This document shows, one piece after another, positions 15,566-24,089 of a stretch of 34,777 bases of DNA (positions are counted from its first letter, which is position 1; every line of letters starts with the position of its first letter). The notes beneath the pieces are model-generated. The model had not been told where the DNA came from. It saw nothing but the letters and a program-made list of their open reading frames with translations, and made no database searches. Location: NCBI GenBank assembly GCA_015654745.1, contig JAATGH010000065.1, positions 1-34,777 of the forward strand, given 5' to 3'. The position numbers were made by a program, and so were the translations under genes. This DNA is from Enterobacterales bacterium (GTDB lineage Bacteria > Pseudomonadota > Gammaproteobacteria > Enterobacterales > Enterobacteriaceae).

Positions 15566-16957
15566 TTAATGCGATTGCAGCTCCGGCGTCTCCTGGCGGG
15601 CGTGCGGTTCCGGTGATGGTTCATTTTCACCGATGCGGACTATTGGTCCCATCACAAACAGGAAGCACAGTGCGGCAATGATGCAGTGGGCGGCCACAAA
15701 GACCAGCCCGGTACCGTAACTTCCGGTCATGGCGACAATATAACCGAAGATAATCGGCGTAACGATACCGGCAATATTCCCGATACAGTTGAAAATGGCG
15801 CCGGCCAACCCTACGGCGTCTTTCGGCGCAGTGTCGCTGACTATGGCCCAGGTGCCGGCACCTGCTGCGATACCCTTACCATAGAACGCGAATGACATCA
15901 GCGCGACGACCCAGAGATTACTGTTAGCTATCGCGGCGAACACTAAGGTTGCGGCCATAAACATCCCGATAATATAGGGCAATTTGCGAGCCCAGGATAC
16001 TGACCAGCCAATACGGATGAGATAATCTGAAATATAACCACCGGATATCCCGCCGGCGAAGCCAAATAACGCCGGTGCAATGGTGGCAAAACCAGCATGT
16101 AATATATCCATGCCACGGGCTTGTACTAAATAAATGGGGAACCAGGTAATAAAAAAGTAGCTTAAAGCAATGGTACAGTACTGGCCAATATACGCGCACC
16201 ACAGCATACGGTTACCCAATAACTTTTTCAGCGTTTCTCGGGTAACCGGCGGTTTCGCGTTGCGTTCTTTAATGGTATCGATATCAATTAATGCCCCGCC
16301 TTCGATAATATAATCAAGCTCCCGCTGCGAAACCAGGGGATGATTGTGCGGTTCGCGCATAAATAGCATCCAAACGAAAAACGCGATGATGCCTATTATT
16401 CCCAGGACAAAAAAGGGCCATGGCCAGCCGTATTTTGATACCAACCAGCCAGAAAGGGGTGAGAAGATGCCAACCGCGAAGTATTGTGATGAGGCGAACA
16501 GCGACGTTGCGCGACCACGCTCCGATTTGGGAAACCACATGACGGCGATGCGGGCATTCGCGGGAAAACTGGGCGCCTCGATAAAACCCAGCGCGAACCG
16601 GAGACTGAACATAATGAACATCGCCCCGGCGACGCCGGTTTCAAAGGCGCCCACAAAACCCATGGCAAGGGTTGATAGCGACCACAGCGCCAAGGTAATA
16701 CCATATATTTTTTTAGTACCAAAACGATCGAGAAATAGCCCACCGGGTATCTGGCCCAGCACATAAGCCCAGCTGAACGCGGAGAGGATATAACCGAGCT
16801 GCACGGTTGACAGCTTGAACTCATCTTTGATCGCCGAACCGGCGATGGAAAGGATTGAACGGTCCGCATAGGCTACGGTGGATAGCAGAAGGATCATCAT
16901 TAAAATCCATATCCGGATATGCGTTTTTTTCTCGGTAATGGCTGGTGATGTGAGCAT
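15566..16957 (-). CDS. MFS permease of the ACS family (second copy type)
   Basis: A 463-residue twelve-helix transporter with YADRSILSIAGSAIKDEF near the N-terminus, the loop signature GGLFLDRFGTKKIYG and a central cytosolic loop, as in anion:cation symporters for glucarate, galactonate or tartrate. The ATG at 16955-16957 is preferred to an open frame 38 codons longer. A GTG two codons upstream, closer to GAGGA, is an alternative start. It stands alone, flanked by a pseudogene and a long intergenic region, with no adjacent catabolic enzyme or regulator. It differs clearly from the MFS at 8728-10071, so it is not a recent duplicate. The substrate is probably a sugar acid or other carboxylate. 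Confidence 0.85.
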   Translation of the reverse strand: MLTSPAITEKKTHIRIWILMMILLLSTVAYADRSILSIAGSAIKDEFKLSTVQLGYILSAFSWAYVLGQIPGGLFLDRFGTKKIYGITLALWSLSTLAMGFVGAFETGVAGAMFIMFSLRFALGFIEAPSFPANARIAVMWFPKSERGRATSLFASSQYFAVGIFSPLSGWLVSKYGWPWPFFVLGIIGIIAFFVWMLFMREPHNHPLVSQRELDYIIEGGALIDIDTIKERNAKPPVTRETLKKLLGNRMLWCAYIGQYCTIALSYFFITWFPIYLVQARGMDILHAGFATIAPALFGFAGGISGGYISDYLIRIGWSVSWARKLPYIIGMFMAATLVFAAIANSNLWVVALMSFAFYGKGIAAGAGTWAIVSDTAPKDAVGLAGAIFNCIGNIAGIVTPIIFGYIVAMTGSYGTGLVFVAAHCIIAALCFLFVMGPIVRIGENEPSPEPHARQETPELQSH

Positions 16958-17298
16958 ATTCACGTTTTCCTCGTCATTTTGTGTTATGACCCCGTCTCTA
17001 CACGACACGATGGTAAAACGATTTTTTAAGCCGCAAAAAATTGAGGGTCCAGGACAGCAGTTGAGATACAAAAACAGGCGGTCAATTACATAACCTAGTG
17101 GGAATCTGGCATTCGTTTATCAAGCATAGGGTGGCGGAAAGGATTGGTCATTATGCGGATGTCGAAATAAAAATGCTATTTTGCCTTTGTATCCAGCAAT
17201 ATCCACAATGGGCTTTGATGTCGGTCACACTATTCTTCTCTTAACGCCAGATAACCGAGCGGGGATCAAAGGGAAGGGAAAAGCATTCTTTTTTTTAC

Positions 17299-17314
17299 CG
17301 TGATTTTTATCACA
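17299..17314. promoter_or_regulatory. CRP-like (or FNR-like) site
   Basis: CGTGATTTTTATCACA matches TGTGA-N6-TCACA at nine of ten positions. The same bases read as GTGAT-N4-ATCAC, eight of ten for the FNR consensus. It lies 255 bp upstream of the GhoT-like gene and 342 bp upstream of the MFS gene start, so the controlled gene is uncertain. With the plus-strand promoter proposed at 17350-17378 it would sit near -78. Confidence 0.6.
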
Positions 17315-17411
17315 TATCAATCACTAATTCATCCTGAAAGGGGAATGTGTTTTACCTATTGTCACATTACAAAATAATCGGCGTCGAATGCTGCTGTGCC
17401 AGGGGTATTCC

Positions 17412-17513
17412 ATGAAAATAAACGACAGATCACAATGGCTTTGGCGCAAGAGTGGCAGGATATACAAAACATGTGTGATGATAAGCGGTCAGACTAAGGC
17501 CGTAATCGAATGA
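17412..17513 (+). CDS. Possible 33-residue small protein upstream of the GhoT-like gene
   Basis: ATG at 17412 with AGGGG seven nt upstream opens a 33-codon frame starting MKINDRSQWLWRKSGRIYKT and ending KAVIE. The peptide is basic, with two tryptophans, and has no recognised family. It lies just downstream of a possible promoter and 40 bp before the GhoT-like gene. It could be a leader peptide, an unrecognised antitoxin-like partner or noise. It does not resemble GhoS. Confidence 0.25.
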   Translation: MKINDRSQWLWRKSGRIYKTCVMISGQTKAVIE

Positions 17514-17553
17514 CAACACGCAACATTTAACACAACTAGAAGCCACTCGTGTT

Positions 17554-17739
17554 ATGGACGAACTTACCGGCTGGGATTTTGTAAAAATCGTTTATCTCTG
17601 CGGCGCCGTGGTTGCCGGCACGGTCACGTTTCGACTAAGTAACGACCCCTCGGCGGCGATGCGGCTGCTGTGCGCCGTATTGATTGGCTATACCTGGCCA
17701 CTGAGTTTCCTTGTCGTACTGGTTATTGGCATGTTTTAA
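17554..17739 (+). CDS. GhoT/OrtT-family small membrane protein, putative toxin
   Basis: A 61-residue protein with two hydrophobic segments (about 11-27 and 38-60) separated by FRLSNDPSAAMR. The second half, RLLCAVLIGYTWPLSFLVVL, matches the core of E. coli GhoT and OrtT (RLLSAFLVGITWPMS-like), including the TWP motif, and length is similar (57 residues). GhoT is the membrane-damaging toxin of the type V system whose antitoxin GhoS cleaves ghoT mRNA; OrtT is an orphan relative. No ghoS-like gene is adjacent, so this looks like an orphan member. The ribosome-binding site is weak (AGAAG about 11 nt upstream). It sits 80 bp upstream of nsrR in the same direction. Confidence 0.7.
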   Translation: MDELTGWDFVKIVYLCGAVVAGTVTFRLSNDPSAAMRLLCAVLIGYTWPLSFLVVLVIGMF

Positions 17740-17819
17740 TCCTGTGCTTACACGATTTTGACCATCCAGGGCGGTAATTCTTGTGCTACCCTGACTGCCT
17801 TTAGCTTTGAGGTGCCGCC

Positions 17820-18239
17820 ATGAAACTCACGCGTTATACCGATTATGCCGTCCGGGTGATTATTTACCTCGGCGCTCAAGAGGAGGGACTGTGCTCTATC
17901 GCCGATATTTCGCGGCAATATGCTATTTCCCAGAATAACCTGATGAAAGTGGTGCAGGATTTGGCCCGGCTTGGTTATATCGAAACGCTGCGCGGCCGCA
18001 ACGGGGGGATTCGCCTCGGACGGCCCCCGAGTGATATTAATATTGGCGCCCTGATCCGCCATACGGAAAAAGGATGTGCCATGGTCGACTGCGAAAACTG
18101 CGTTATTGCGCCGGTCTGTGGTTTACCCGGAGTACTGGCCAAGGCGACCAATGCCTTTTACCGCGTGCTTGATAATTACACGCTGGCCGATTTATTAACC
18201 GACCGTAGCCAAATCCAGCAGATTGTCGCGCTGCTGTAA
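17820..18239 (+). CDS. nsrR: Rrf2-family nitric-oxide-sensing repressor NsrR
   Basis: A 139-residue Rrf2 regulator starting MKLTRYTDYAVRVIIYLG, with a winged helix (about 24-70, including RGRNGGIRLGRPPSDI) and a cysteine cluster with C86, C91, C94 and C100. The C94-x5-C100 pair (CVIAPVCGL) aligns with the last two Fe-S ligands of NsrR (C96 and C102 in E. coli). The first spacing is shorter (C91-x2-C94), and an additional Cys precedes it. The C-terminal LDNYTLADL is identical to E. coli NsrR. GAGG lies about 7 nt before the ATG. It precedes hcp-hcr, whose promoter contains a strong NsrR site. IscR and RsrR are less likely given the tail. Confidence 0.88.
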   Translation: MKLTRYTDYAVRVIIYLGAQEEGLCSIADISRQYAISQNNLMKVVQDLARLGYIETLRGRNGGIRLGRPPSDINIGALIRHTEKGCAMVDCENCVIAPVCGLPGVLAKATNAFYRVLDNYTLADLLTDRSQIQQIVALL

Positions 18240-18288
18240 GCCTCGCGCCGTGGTGACGGTAGTTCATCCTGTGCCACTCCCCTAAAGA

Positions 18289-18302
18289 TTGCGCTAAATC
18301 AA
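18289..18302. promoter_or_regulatory. FNR-like box upstream of hcp
   Basis: TTGCGCTAAATCAA matches the FNR consensus TTGAT-N4-ATCAA at eight of ten positions. Its centre is about 65-70 bp upstream of the likely hcp transcription start, assuming a -10 near CATAGT (18351-18356). E. coli hcp is FNR-activated from a site at about -72. Confidence 0.6.
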
Positions 18303-18360
18303 ACAAACTATGGATACCCATGAAAGTGCTGTTCATTGGTCGCGCCTGCCCATAGTCTTA

Positions 18361-18383
18361 AAGATGCATTTAAAATGAATCTT
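18361..18383. promoter_or_regulatory. NsrR operator upstream of hcp
   Basis: The 23-bp sequence consists of AAGATGCATTT, a central A, and AAATGAATCTT. It fits the 11-1-11 NsrR consensus (AAGATGCYTTT-A-AAATACATCTT) at nearly every position. It ends 14 bp before the hcp start codon, placed to block transcription until NO inactivates NsrR. Confidence 0.9.
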
Positions 18384-18397
18384 ATAAAGAGGCCATC

Positions 18398-20056
18398 ATG
18401 TTTTGTGTGCAATGTGAACAAACCATCCGTACGCCATCCGCCAATGGATGCGCCTATAACCAGGGCATGTGCGGCAAAACCGCGGAAACCTCGGACCTGC
18501 AGGATTTGCTGGTAGCCGTGCTGCACAGTCTATCGGCCTGGGCGGTCTGCGCGCGCGGGCAAGGTTTTGTCGATCATGAGGTGGACAGTTTCGCGCCGCG
18601 CGCTTTTTTCGCCACGCTGACAAATGTCAATTTTGATTCGCATCGTATCGTCGCTTATGTGCACCAAGCCCTGGCGTTTCGCGATCGTCTGGCCTCTGGC
18701 TGTCTCGTTCGGGACGCTTCGCTCAAATTGACCCATCCTCTGGCTTATCTGCAGGTAGTCGCCACGAGCCTGGCCGGCCTACAAGAGCAGGCGCGGCAAT
18801 ATGCCCTTAATCTGGATAAGGATGCGGTCGGCGAGGATATCCACGGGCTGCGGATGCTCTGCCTATATGGGTTGAAAGGGGCCGCGGCCTATATGGAACA
18901 TGCGCATGTGCTTGGGCAATTCGACGTTGAAATTTATCGCCAATATCATGAGATCATGGCTTGGCTGGGCACCCGTCCCGCTGATATGGCGACATTGCTC
19001 GCCCAGGCGATGAATATCGGTAAAATGAACTTTGCCGTGATGGCGATCCTGGACCGTGGTGAAACCGAGGCCTATGGACATCCGGTGCCTACTCGGGTGA
19101 ACGTGCGTCCGGTTGCCGGCAAGGCCATTTTGATCTCTGGTCATGATTTGAAAGACCTGCGGATGCTGCTGGAGCAAACGGCGGGTAAAGGCATTAATGT
19201 CTATACCCATGGCGAAATGTTACCCGCCCACGGCTATCCGGAATTAAAAAAATATGCCCATCTGGTCGGCAACTACGGCAGCGGTTGGCAAAACCAGCAG
19301 GCGGAATTCGCCCGTTTTCCCGGACCGGTAATCATGACGTCCAACTGTATTATCGACCCGGCGGTGGGCCAATATAACGATCGGATCTGGACGCGCAGTA
19401 TTGTCGGCTGGCCTGGCGTGAAGCATTTGGACGGTGAGGATTTCGCCCCGATAATCGATCAGGCGCTCGGCATGAGCGGTTTCCCCTACAGCGAAATTGA
19501 ACATCTCATTACCGTGGGTTTTGGGCGCCAGACATTGCTGGACGCGGCGGATACCGTTATCGATCTGGTGGCGCGTAAAAAATTACGCCACGTGTTCCTG
19601 GTCGGCGGCTGCGACGGGAGTCGCGAAGAGCGCAGTTACTACACTGACTTTGCCCGCGCGGTACCGGAAGACTGCCTGATCATGACGCTGGCGTGCGGGA
19701 AATACCGCTTCAATAAATTGGATTTCGGCATGCTGGAAGGGCTGCCTCGTCTGCTGGACGTCGGCCAGTGCAATGACGCCTATGCGGCCATCACGCTGGC
19801 GGTAAAACTTGCGGACAAGCTGGGTTGTGGCGTTAACGATCTGCCGCTGAGCATGGTGTTGTCCTGGTTTGAACAAAAGGCCATCGTGATTTTGCTGACC
19901 TTGCTTTCCCTCGGGGTCAAGAATATTTATACCGGTCCGACGGCGCCCGGTTTCCTAACGGAAAATCTGATGGCCGTTTTGCGCCAGCAGTTCGGTATGC
20001 GTTCCATTACCACGGTGACGCAGGATATGGACACTATATTGGCCGTCCCTGCCTGA
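18398..20056 (+). CDS. hcp: Hybrid cluster protein Hcp (NO reductase/hydroxylamine reductase)
   Basis: A 552-residue class II hybrid cluster protein, nearly collinear with E. coli Hcp (550 residues). The N-terminal cysteines C3, C6, C18 and C25 (C-x2-C-x11-C-x6-C) are the [2Fe-2S]-type ligands of enterobacterial Hcp. Hybrid-cluster ligand motifs are visible in order: [55 protein letters not shown] and SWFEQKA. Hcp reduces NO to N2O under anaerobic conditions and has hydroxylamine reductase activity; in E. coli it also participates in protein S-nitrosylation. It has an upstream NsrR site and FNR-like box and forms an operon with hcr. Confidence 0.97.
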   Translation: MFCVQCEQTIRTPSANGCAYNQGMCGKTAETSDLQDLLVAVLHSLSAWAVCARGQGFVDHEVDSFAPRAFFATLTNVNFDSHRIVAYVHQALAFRDRLASGCLVRDASLKLTHPLAYLQVVATSLAGLQEQARQYALNLDKDAVGEDIHGLRMLCLYGLKGAAAYMEHAHVLGQFDVEIYRQYHEIMAWLGTRPADMATLLAQAMNIGKMNFAVMAILDRGETEAYGHPVPTRVNVRPVAGKAILISGHDLKDLRMLLEQTAGKGINVYTHGEMLPAHGYPELKKYAHLVGNYGSGWQNQQAEFARFPGPVIMTSNCIIDPAVGQYNDRIWTRSIVGWPGVKHLDGEDFAPIIDQALGMSGFPYSEIEHLITVGFGRQTLLDAADTVIDLVARKKLRHVFLVGGCDGSREERSYYTDFARAVPEDCLIMTLACGKYRFNKLDFGMLEGLPRLLDVGQCNDAYAAITLAVKLADKLGCGVNDLPLSMVLSWFEQKAIVILLTLLSLGVKNIYTGPTAPGFLTENLMAVLRQQFGMRSITTVTQDMDTILAVPA

Positions 20057-20067
20057 GGAGCCCGGTA

Positions 20068-21048
20068 ATGAACTCACCATCACCTTTATGTCAATACCGC
20101 ATGCAGGTACATCATATATATCAGGAAACGCCGGACGTCTGGACGTTGTCGTTGATCAATCATGATACCTATGCTTATCAACCGGGGCAGTTCGCCCTGG
20201 TCAGCATCGCCAATAGCGATCGGCTACGGGCCTATACGCTGTCGTCCACGCCGGGGCACAGCCAGTTTATCACGCTGACCGTCCGGCGGGTGGCGGACGG
20301 TATCGGTTCCCAGTGGCTGACCGGCCAGGTGAAACCGGGTGATTACCTCTGGCTGTCACCGGCCCAGGGCGATTTTACCTGTCAACGGGAAACGGCCGAA
20401 CGCTATTTGTTCCTGGCGGCCGGCTGCGGTGTGACGCCCATCATGTCCATGTGTCGTTGGCTGGCGGCTGAGCGCCCTGAGGCCGATGTGCAGGTGATTT
20501 ATTGCGTGCGTACCCCGGCGGACATCATTTTCGCCGACGCCTGGCGATCGCTGGGCGACCGGCTACGGTTAACGATCTATACCGAACGGGACGCTGGAGA
20601 AGGGCACCGGCCGGGCCGGCTGCAGCGGGAGGCGTTGCGCGCCGACGTGCCGGATATCGCCGCCAGAACCGTGATGATGTGCGGCCCGGCGCCCTGGATG
20701 GCCCAGCAACAGGCTGACGCCGAGGCGCTCGGCGCCGGTAAGGTATTGCTGGAGCGTTTTCATGCGCCGGCCCCGGCGCAGTCCAAGGCGAGGCTGACCA
20801 TCACGCGTACCCAGCCGTTGGCGACGCTGGACGCGCCGGTGGGCGTATCGCTGCTGACTGCGTTGGAAGACGGGCACTGGCCGGTTAACGCCGCCTGTCG
20901 AGCCGGCGTCTGCGGGTGCTGTAAGACCCGCGTTCTCGAGGGGCCATACCATACCACCAGCACCCAGACCCTGAGTAAAGACGAGATCGCCGACGGTTAT
21001 GTACTGGCCTGCAGTTGCTACCCTGAGGGCGATATCCTGATGGCTTGA
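20068..21048 (+). CDS. hcr: NADH oxidoreductase Hcr, electron donor to Hcp
   Basis: A 326-residue flavo-iron-sulfur reductase (E. coli Hcr is 322). The FAD-binding motif is RAYTLSSTPG (54-63), the NAD-binding motif is AAGCGVTPIMSM (117-128), and MMCGPAPWM is at 203-211. A C-terminal plant-type [2Fe-2S] ferredoxin domain follows, with C277, C282, C285 and C315. It passes electrons from NADH to Hcp. It starts 11 bp after the hcp stop with GGAG as ribosome-binding site. It is convergent with the flavin reductase gene, with only 10 bp between the stops. Confidence 0.96.
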   Translation: MNSPSPLCQYRMQVHHIYQETPDVWTLSLINHDTYAYQPGQFALVSIANSDRLRAYTLSSTPGHSQFITLTVRRVADGIGSQWLTGQVKPGDYLWLSPAQGDFTCQRETAERYLFLAAGCGVTPIMSMCRWLAAERPEADVQVIYCVRTPADIIFADAWRSLGDRLRLTIYTERDAGEGHRPGRLQREALRADVPDIAARTVMMCGPAPWMAQQQADAEALGAGKVLLERFHAPAPAQSKARLTITRTQPLATLDAPVGVSLLTALEDGHWPVNAACRAGVCGCCKTRVLEGPYHTTSTQTLSKDEIADGYVLACSCYPEGDILMA

Positions 21049-21058
21049 ACGCCTGATC

Positions 21059-21625
21059 TCACGGATAAAGCATCTCCGGGCGGAATTGCCCGCGCCGGCT
21101 GATGATGTTGCCGGCCACCATAAATACGCCGTCGCCGGTATAGTGCAACGTTTCCGGGTGCCGGGGGCGGGAGGCCGCCTGGGCTTTGACGATCTCGAAA
21201 ATAAACAGGTTATAACGATCGATCTGGCCGCCGTCATACAGCCGGCATTCAAAATGGGCATGGCACTCGCGAATCAGCGGCGCCTTGACCCGTTGTGCGG
21301 GGGCCGCCGTCAGGCCGAAATGGGCGAATTTATCCAGCGCTGCGCCGGACGTATTGCCGATACCCACGACGGTATCGGTGAGCGCGGTGGTCGGCAAATT
21401 AATCACGCATTCTCCGCTTTGCCGTATCAGCTCAAAACTGTGGTTGCCTGCCGAGATCATGCAGCCCACCAGTGAAGGAGTAAATTCCAATATCATATGC
21501 CAGCCAAGCGTCATGATATTGTTTTTCCCTTGCCAGCGCGATGACACCAATACGATGGGGCCAGGTTCAAGATAGCGCCGCGCCAGGCTGACGGGGAGAT
21601 CATATTTCCGGGGAAAGGAGGACAT
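21059..21625 (-). CDS. Flavin reductase-like (FMN-binding split-barrel) protein
   Basis: A 188-residue protein of the flavin-reductase-like domain family (DIM6/NTAB type). Recognisable segments are PIVLVSSRWQGKNNIMTLGW near residues 23-42, then CMISAGNHSFELIRQSGECVINLP and an NTSG turn. Members bind FMN and act as flavin reductases, monooxygenase partners or simple flavoproteins. It is the last gene on the minus strand after pepE, 79 bp downstream, so it may belong to the OPT/DUF1177/AroM/PepE unit or be independent. Its closeness to hcr is convergent and probably incidental. Confidence 0.82.
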   Translation of the reverse strand: MSSFPRKYDLPVSLARRYLEPGPIVLVSSRWQGKNNIMTLGWHMILEFTPSLVGCMISAGNHSFELIRQSGECVINLPTTALTDTVVGIGNTSGAALDKFAHFGLTAAPAQRVKAPLIRECHAHFECRLYDGGQIDRYNLFIFEIVKAQAASRPRHPETLHYTGDGVFMVAGNIISRRGQFRPEMLYP

Positions 21626-21704
21626 ATCGGCTCCTTGCGGGTTACGATATCAGGTGAGGCGCGGTCCGGCGCGTCATGGGGCGATCCGGACCGCGAGTTA
21701 TCGG

Positions 21705-22415
21705 CTAGGGCGCCGGTGAACGGGCCGGCAGGCGATCGTTGGCCCGCAGGACGATCGGCTCATGGCCGGCACGAAACAGCAACGCGTCATGGGGGCCGGC
21801 CAGACGCGCCTCATCCTGGTTGACCGCCAGCCAGTCTCCTTCCGGCAGGCCGACGATGGTCATATCGGGACGGGCGCGCAGCAGTTCAGCCAGGCGCTGG
21901 TTGCGGGTTTCGCCCTGGTGCCCGGCCGGTAGCTGATTGGTGTAGTGCGGGTTGATCTGAAAATCAATTAAGCCCAGCGTGTCAAAACCGCCGGGATCGA
22001 CAATGGGCATGTCATTCGTCGTGCACAGGGTTGGACAGGCCAGATTGGCCCCGGCGCTCCAGCCGATGTAAGCCGCGCCGGCGCGCACGCGTTCGATTAT
22101 AACCGGGAGTAGCCCCCGCTCGCGGCAACATTTAACCAGATTAAAAGTGTTGCCGCCGCCGACGATCACTATCTCGGCCTGACGTATCGCCTCTGGCGCG
22201 TTGTCCACCGCGTGCAGGCTTTGCAGTTCGATATCCAGCGGGGCCAACGCCTGGCGAACCTTCGCCGTATAGTCGTCCCACCCCACGGTTACGCCGGCAA
22301 AGGGGACAAACACCGCGCGGCGCCGTCCTTTTAGCAATGCCCGCATTGGCTCGATGGCGTGGGCTAAATATCCGTGGCCAGGCAGCACTGAATTACTGAG
22401 TAGCAGCAGTTCCAT
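21705..22415 (-). CDS. pepE: Dipeptidase E (alpha-aspartyl dipeptidase, peptidase family S51)
   Basis: A 236-residue cytoplasmic serine peptidase starting [20 protein letters not shown], close to Salmonella/E. coli PepE. The nucleophile is S120 in [14 protein letters not shown], and D135 and H157 lie exactly where the PepE catalytic residues are reported (S120, D135, H157). It hydrolyses dipeptides with N-terminal aspartate. The frame is open 29 codons upstream, but GGAGG just before the ATG at 22413-22415 and homology define the start. It lies 16 bp after aroM, in the same operon as an OPT transporter. This suggests it cleaves an imported Asp-containing peptide. Confidence 0.95.
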   Translation of the reverse strand: MELLLLSNSVLPGHGYLAHAIEPMRALLKGRRRAVFVPFAGVTVGWDDYTAKVRQALAPLDIELQSLHAVDNAPEAIRQAEIVIVGGGNTFNLVKCCRERGLLPVIIERVRAGAAYIGWSAGANLACPTLCTTNDMPIVDPGGFDTLGLIDFQINPHYTNQLPAGHQGETRNQRLAELLRARPDMTIVGLPEGDWLAVNQDEARLAGPHDALLFRAGHEPIVLRANDRLPARSPAP

Positions 22416-22431
22416 ATTCCCTCCGTGATGG

Positions 22432-23112
22432 TTACAGCAGACCGGCCAGCAAACGGGCCAGCAGGGCATTTGATAATACCACCGGCAGGCCGGTGGCTTC
22501 ACGGACTAACCGGCGGTGGTGTTCAGTATACCCCATGCAGTCCATGACGATGATATCCACGCCCTGGGTTTGCAACGCCTGGGCGGCGGTAACCAGCTGT
22601 TCCGGCGTGCTGGCATAAGGCGATGCGGCCGCATAGCGCGGCGCGCGGCGCAACCCGCGCCACTTGGCGCCTTCGCTGGTCATTTGTTCGGGCAACGGCA
22701 CCAGGATACCCGCCTGTCGTTCGCCGGCCAGCGCGGCCACTACCGGAGGCACCAGTAAATCCGGTTCCAGCAACCATGCATTGGCGCAGGTCAGCCCGTG
22801 GAATTCGCCGGTACATAACAACGCGATAATCCCGCAGCCTTGTAGCGCCAACTCATCGAGTTTGCGCTGTACCGCTTCACGTACCGTGGTTTTCCCCAAG
22901 ATCACCGCGCTGCCATCCAATAGCCGGGTGGTCAATACCGCTTCGCCCTGGCGCACGGGGAAACGGCTGGCAATCGCCTCCCGATCCAGACCATCCAACA
23001 CGCCGGCGTGGATACAGGCTATCCCGGCGGGTAAATGTTCTACCAGGATCGGCGTGATGTCGGCGCGCGGCGCCTGGCCGATGGTTAATGTACCGAGCAC
23101 TGTCTTGGACAT
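22432..23112 (-). CDS. AroM family protein
   Basis: A 226-residue protein matching E. coli AroM (225 residues), including the C-terminal pattern [19 protein letters not shown] and [15 protein letters not shown]. The biochemical role of AroM is not established; in E. coli it neighbours aroL without a proven part in aromatic synthesis. The conserved C192 in the DCMGY motif and an additional C100 (LLCTGEF, a serine in E. coli) recall the paired thiols of Asp/Glu/hydantoin racemase-like folds, which is only inference. GAGGT precedes the ATG at 23110-23112; the longer open frame was rejected. It lies 7 bp from DUF1177 and 16 bp from pepE. Confidence 0.88.
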   Translation of the reverse strand: MSKTVLGTLTIGQAPRADITPILVEHLPAGIACIHAGVLDGLDREAIASRFPVRQGEAVLTTRLLDGSAVILGKTTVREAVQRKLDELALQGCGIIALLCTGEFHGLTCANAWLLEPDLLVPPVVAALAGERQAGILVPLPEQMTSEGAKWRGLRRAPRYAAASPYASTPEQLVTAAQALQTQGVDIIVMDCMGYTEHHRRLVREATGLPVVLSNALLARLLAGLL

Positions 23113-23119
23113 GATCACC

Positions 23120-24049
23120 TCATTGACGCTGCTGTAAATGGGCCAGGGAACCATAGAGTTCCAGCAGCCGGCCGTATTCCGCCGGATCGTAAAACGTACA
23201 GGTGCCGCGGGTAAATTCCTTGGCGACTTCTATAACAAATTTTGCGGCGGCGGCGATATCGGTCTCATGGCTGGCGCCGGTACCGCAGCCCGGCACCGCG
23301 CTTTGCGAGCAAATGGCCACGCCCACCACCGGCGCGGTGGTAGCGATGGAGGGTTGGAGAATGCTGTTGAGATGAAATACGCCGTTACCGTAAGGGGTAA
23401 TATCCTGTGTGGTAATAGGGAAGGTTACGGGTAATTCCCCGCTGGTCATTTCCATAATCCGTAGCAAATCTTCCGCCACCCGCAGGATATAGCCTTGTTT
23501 GACGGTGGGCGAAAGGGCAAATCCTTTATGATTGATAATGCGGTTACCCTTGGTGGTGTCAATGGAGAGCACCGCGTCCATTTCCGGTAGCACCTCCTGT
23601 GCGTTCATATCCTCGGTTTCCACTGGGGAATCCATAAAATCCACCGGTTCGTGGGGCCGGGTCGGCGCGTCGGGACAAATATGGGTCGTCACGATGACAT
23701 CACCGGGCAGGCTATCGCCCCGAGTTTGCATATGGGCCAGCTTGACGGCGGCGGCAATGGCGGCAATCGCGCCATCGGCATCGGAGACCAGTCCGATTCG
23801 GGTGGGCCGCGCGCCTATGCCGCCTAAGCGTCCCACAATACCCAGCGTGGGGGCGGTTCCGCCGCCGCGTTTCCCCTCCGAGCCCGGGATCACGACCTTG
23901 ACGAAATCGGTTTTCCCCTTGGGGCCGCTGATCTCGGTAATGTGCACCTCTACCCCAGGGTAGGCGGCCAACAGTTGCCGCACGGTTTCGCCACTGGCAA
24001 AGGCGCTGTCGAAAGCTTCAAATACCTGCAAAGTCTGAAATAAACTCAT
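23120..24049 (-). CDS. DUF1177 family protein
   Basis: A 309-residue protein of the DUF1177 family, starting MSLFQTLQVFEAFDSAFASG. Conserved-looking blocks are GIVGRLGGIGARPTRIGLVSDADG (about 80-103), an acidic and His-rich stretch THICPDAPTRPHEPVDFMDS (about 132-151) and QSAVPGCGTGASHETD near the C-terminus. The H/D/E-rich segment could bind a metal, but no function is established. It has no signal peptide or membrane segment, so it is probably cytoplasmic. It is encoded between an OPT transporter and AroM, an arrangement I recall from other proteobacteria, which points to metabolism of the transported compound. Confidence 0.85.
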   Translation of the reverse strand: MSLFQTLQVFEAFDSAFASGETVRQLLAAYPGVEVHITEISGPKGKTDFVKVVIPGSEGKRGGGTAPTLGIVGRLGGIGARPTRIGLVSDADGAIAAIAAAVKLAHMQTRGDSLPGDVIVTTHICPDAPTRPHEPVDFMDSPVETEDMNAQEVLPEMDAVLSIDTTKGNRIINHKGFALSPTVKQGYILRVAEDLLRIMEMTSGELPVTFPITTQDITPYGNGVFHLNSILQPSIATTAPVVGVAICSQSAVPGCGTGASHETDIAAAAKFVIEVAKEFTRGTCTFYDPAEYGRLLELYGSLAHLQQRQ

Positions 24050-24089
24050 CGCACTCTCTCTTTTGGTTCATGACTGCCTGGCGCAGAAA

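Larger units (their letters stand above)
16958..17553. other. Long intergenic region upstream of two divergent genes
   Basis: About 600 bp separate the minus-strand MFS gene from the plus-strand GhoT-like gene. It contains a CRP/FNR-like palindrome (17299-17314), a spaced inverted repeat AATGTG...CACATT (about 17344-17368), a possible plus-strand promoter (TTTTAC at 17350-17355, 17-bp spacer, AATAAT at 17373-17378) and one small open frame (17412-17513). The segment 16958-17280 next to the MFS gene shows no conserved gene or clear motif that I can identify. Confidence 0.6.

Noticed and set aside
8728..16957. The two MFS genes as a recent tandem duplication
   Set aside because: Both are ACS-family permeases, but their sequences differ throughout and their contexts are unrelated.
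17344..17368. AATGTG...CACATT as a second CRP site
   Set aside because: The arms are 13 bp apart, too far for the CRP spacing of 6 between TGTGA and TCACA.
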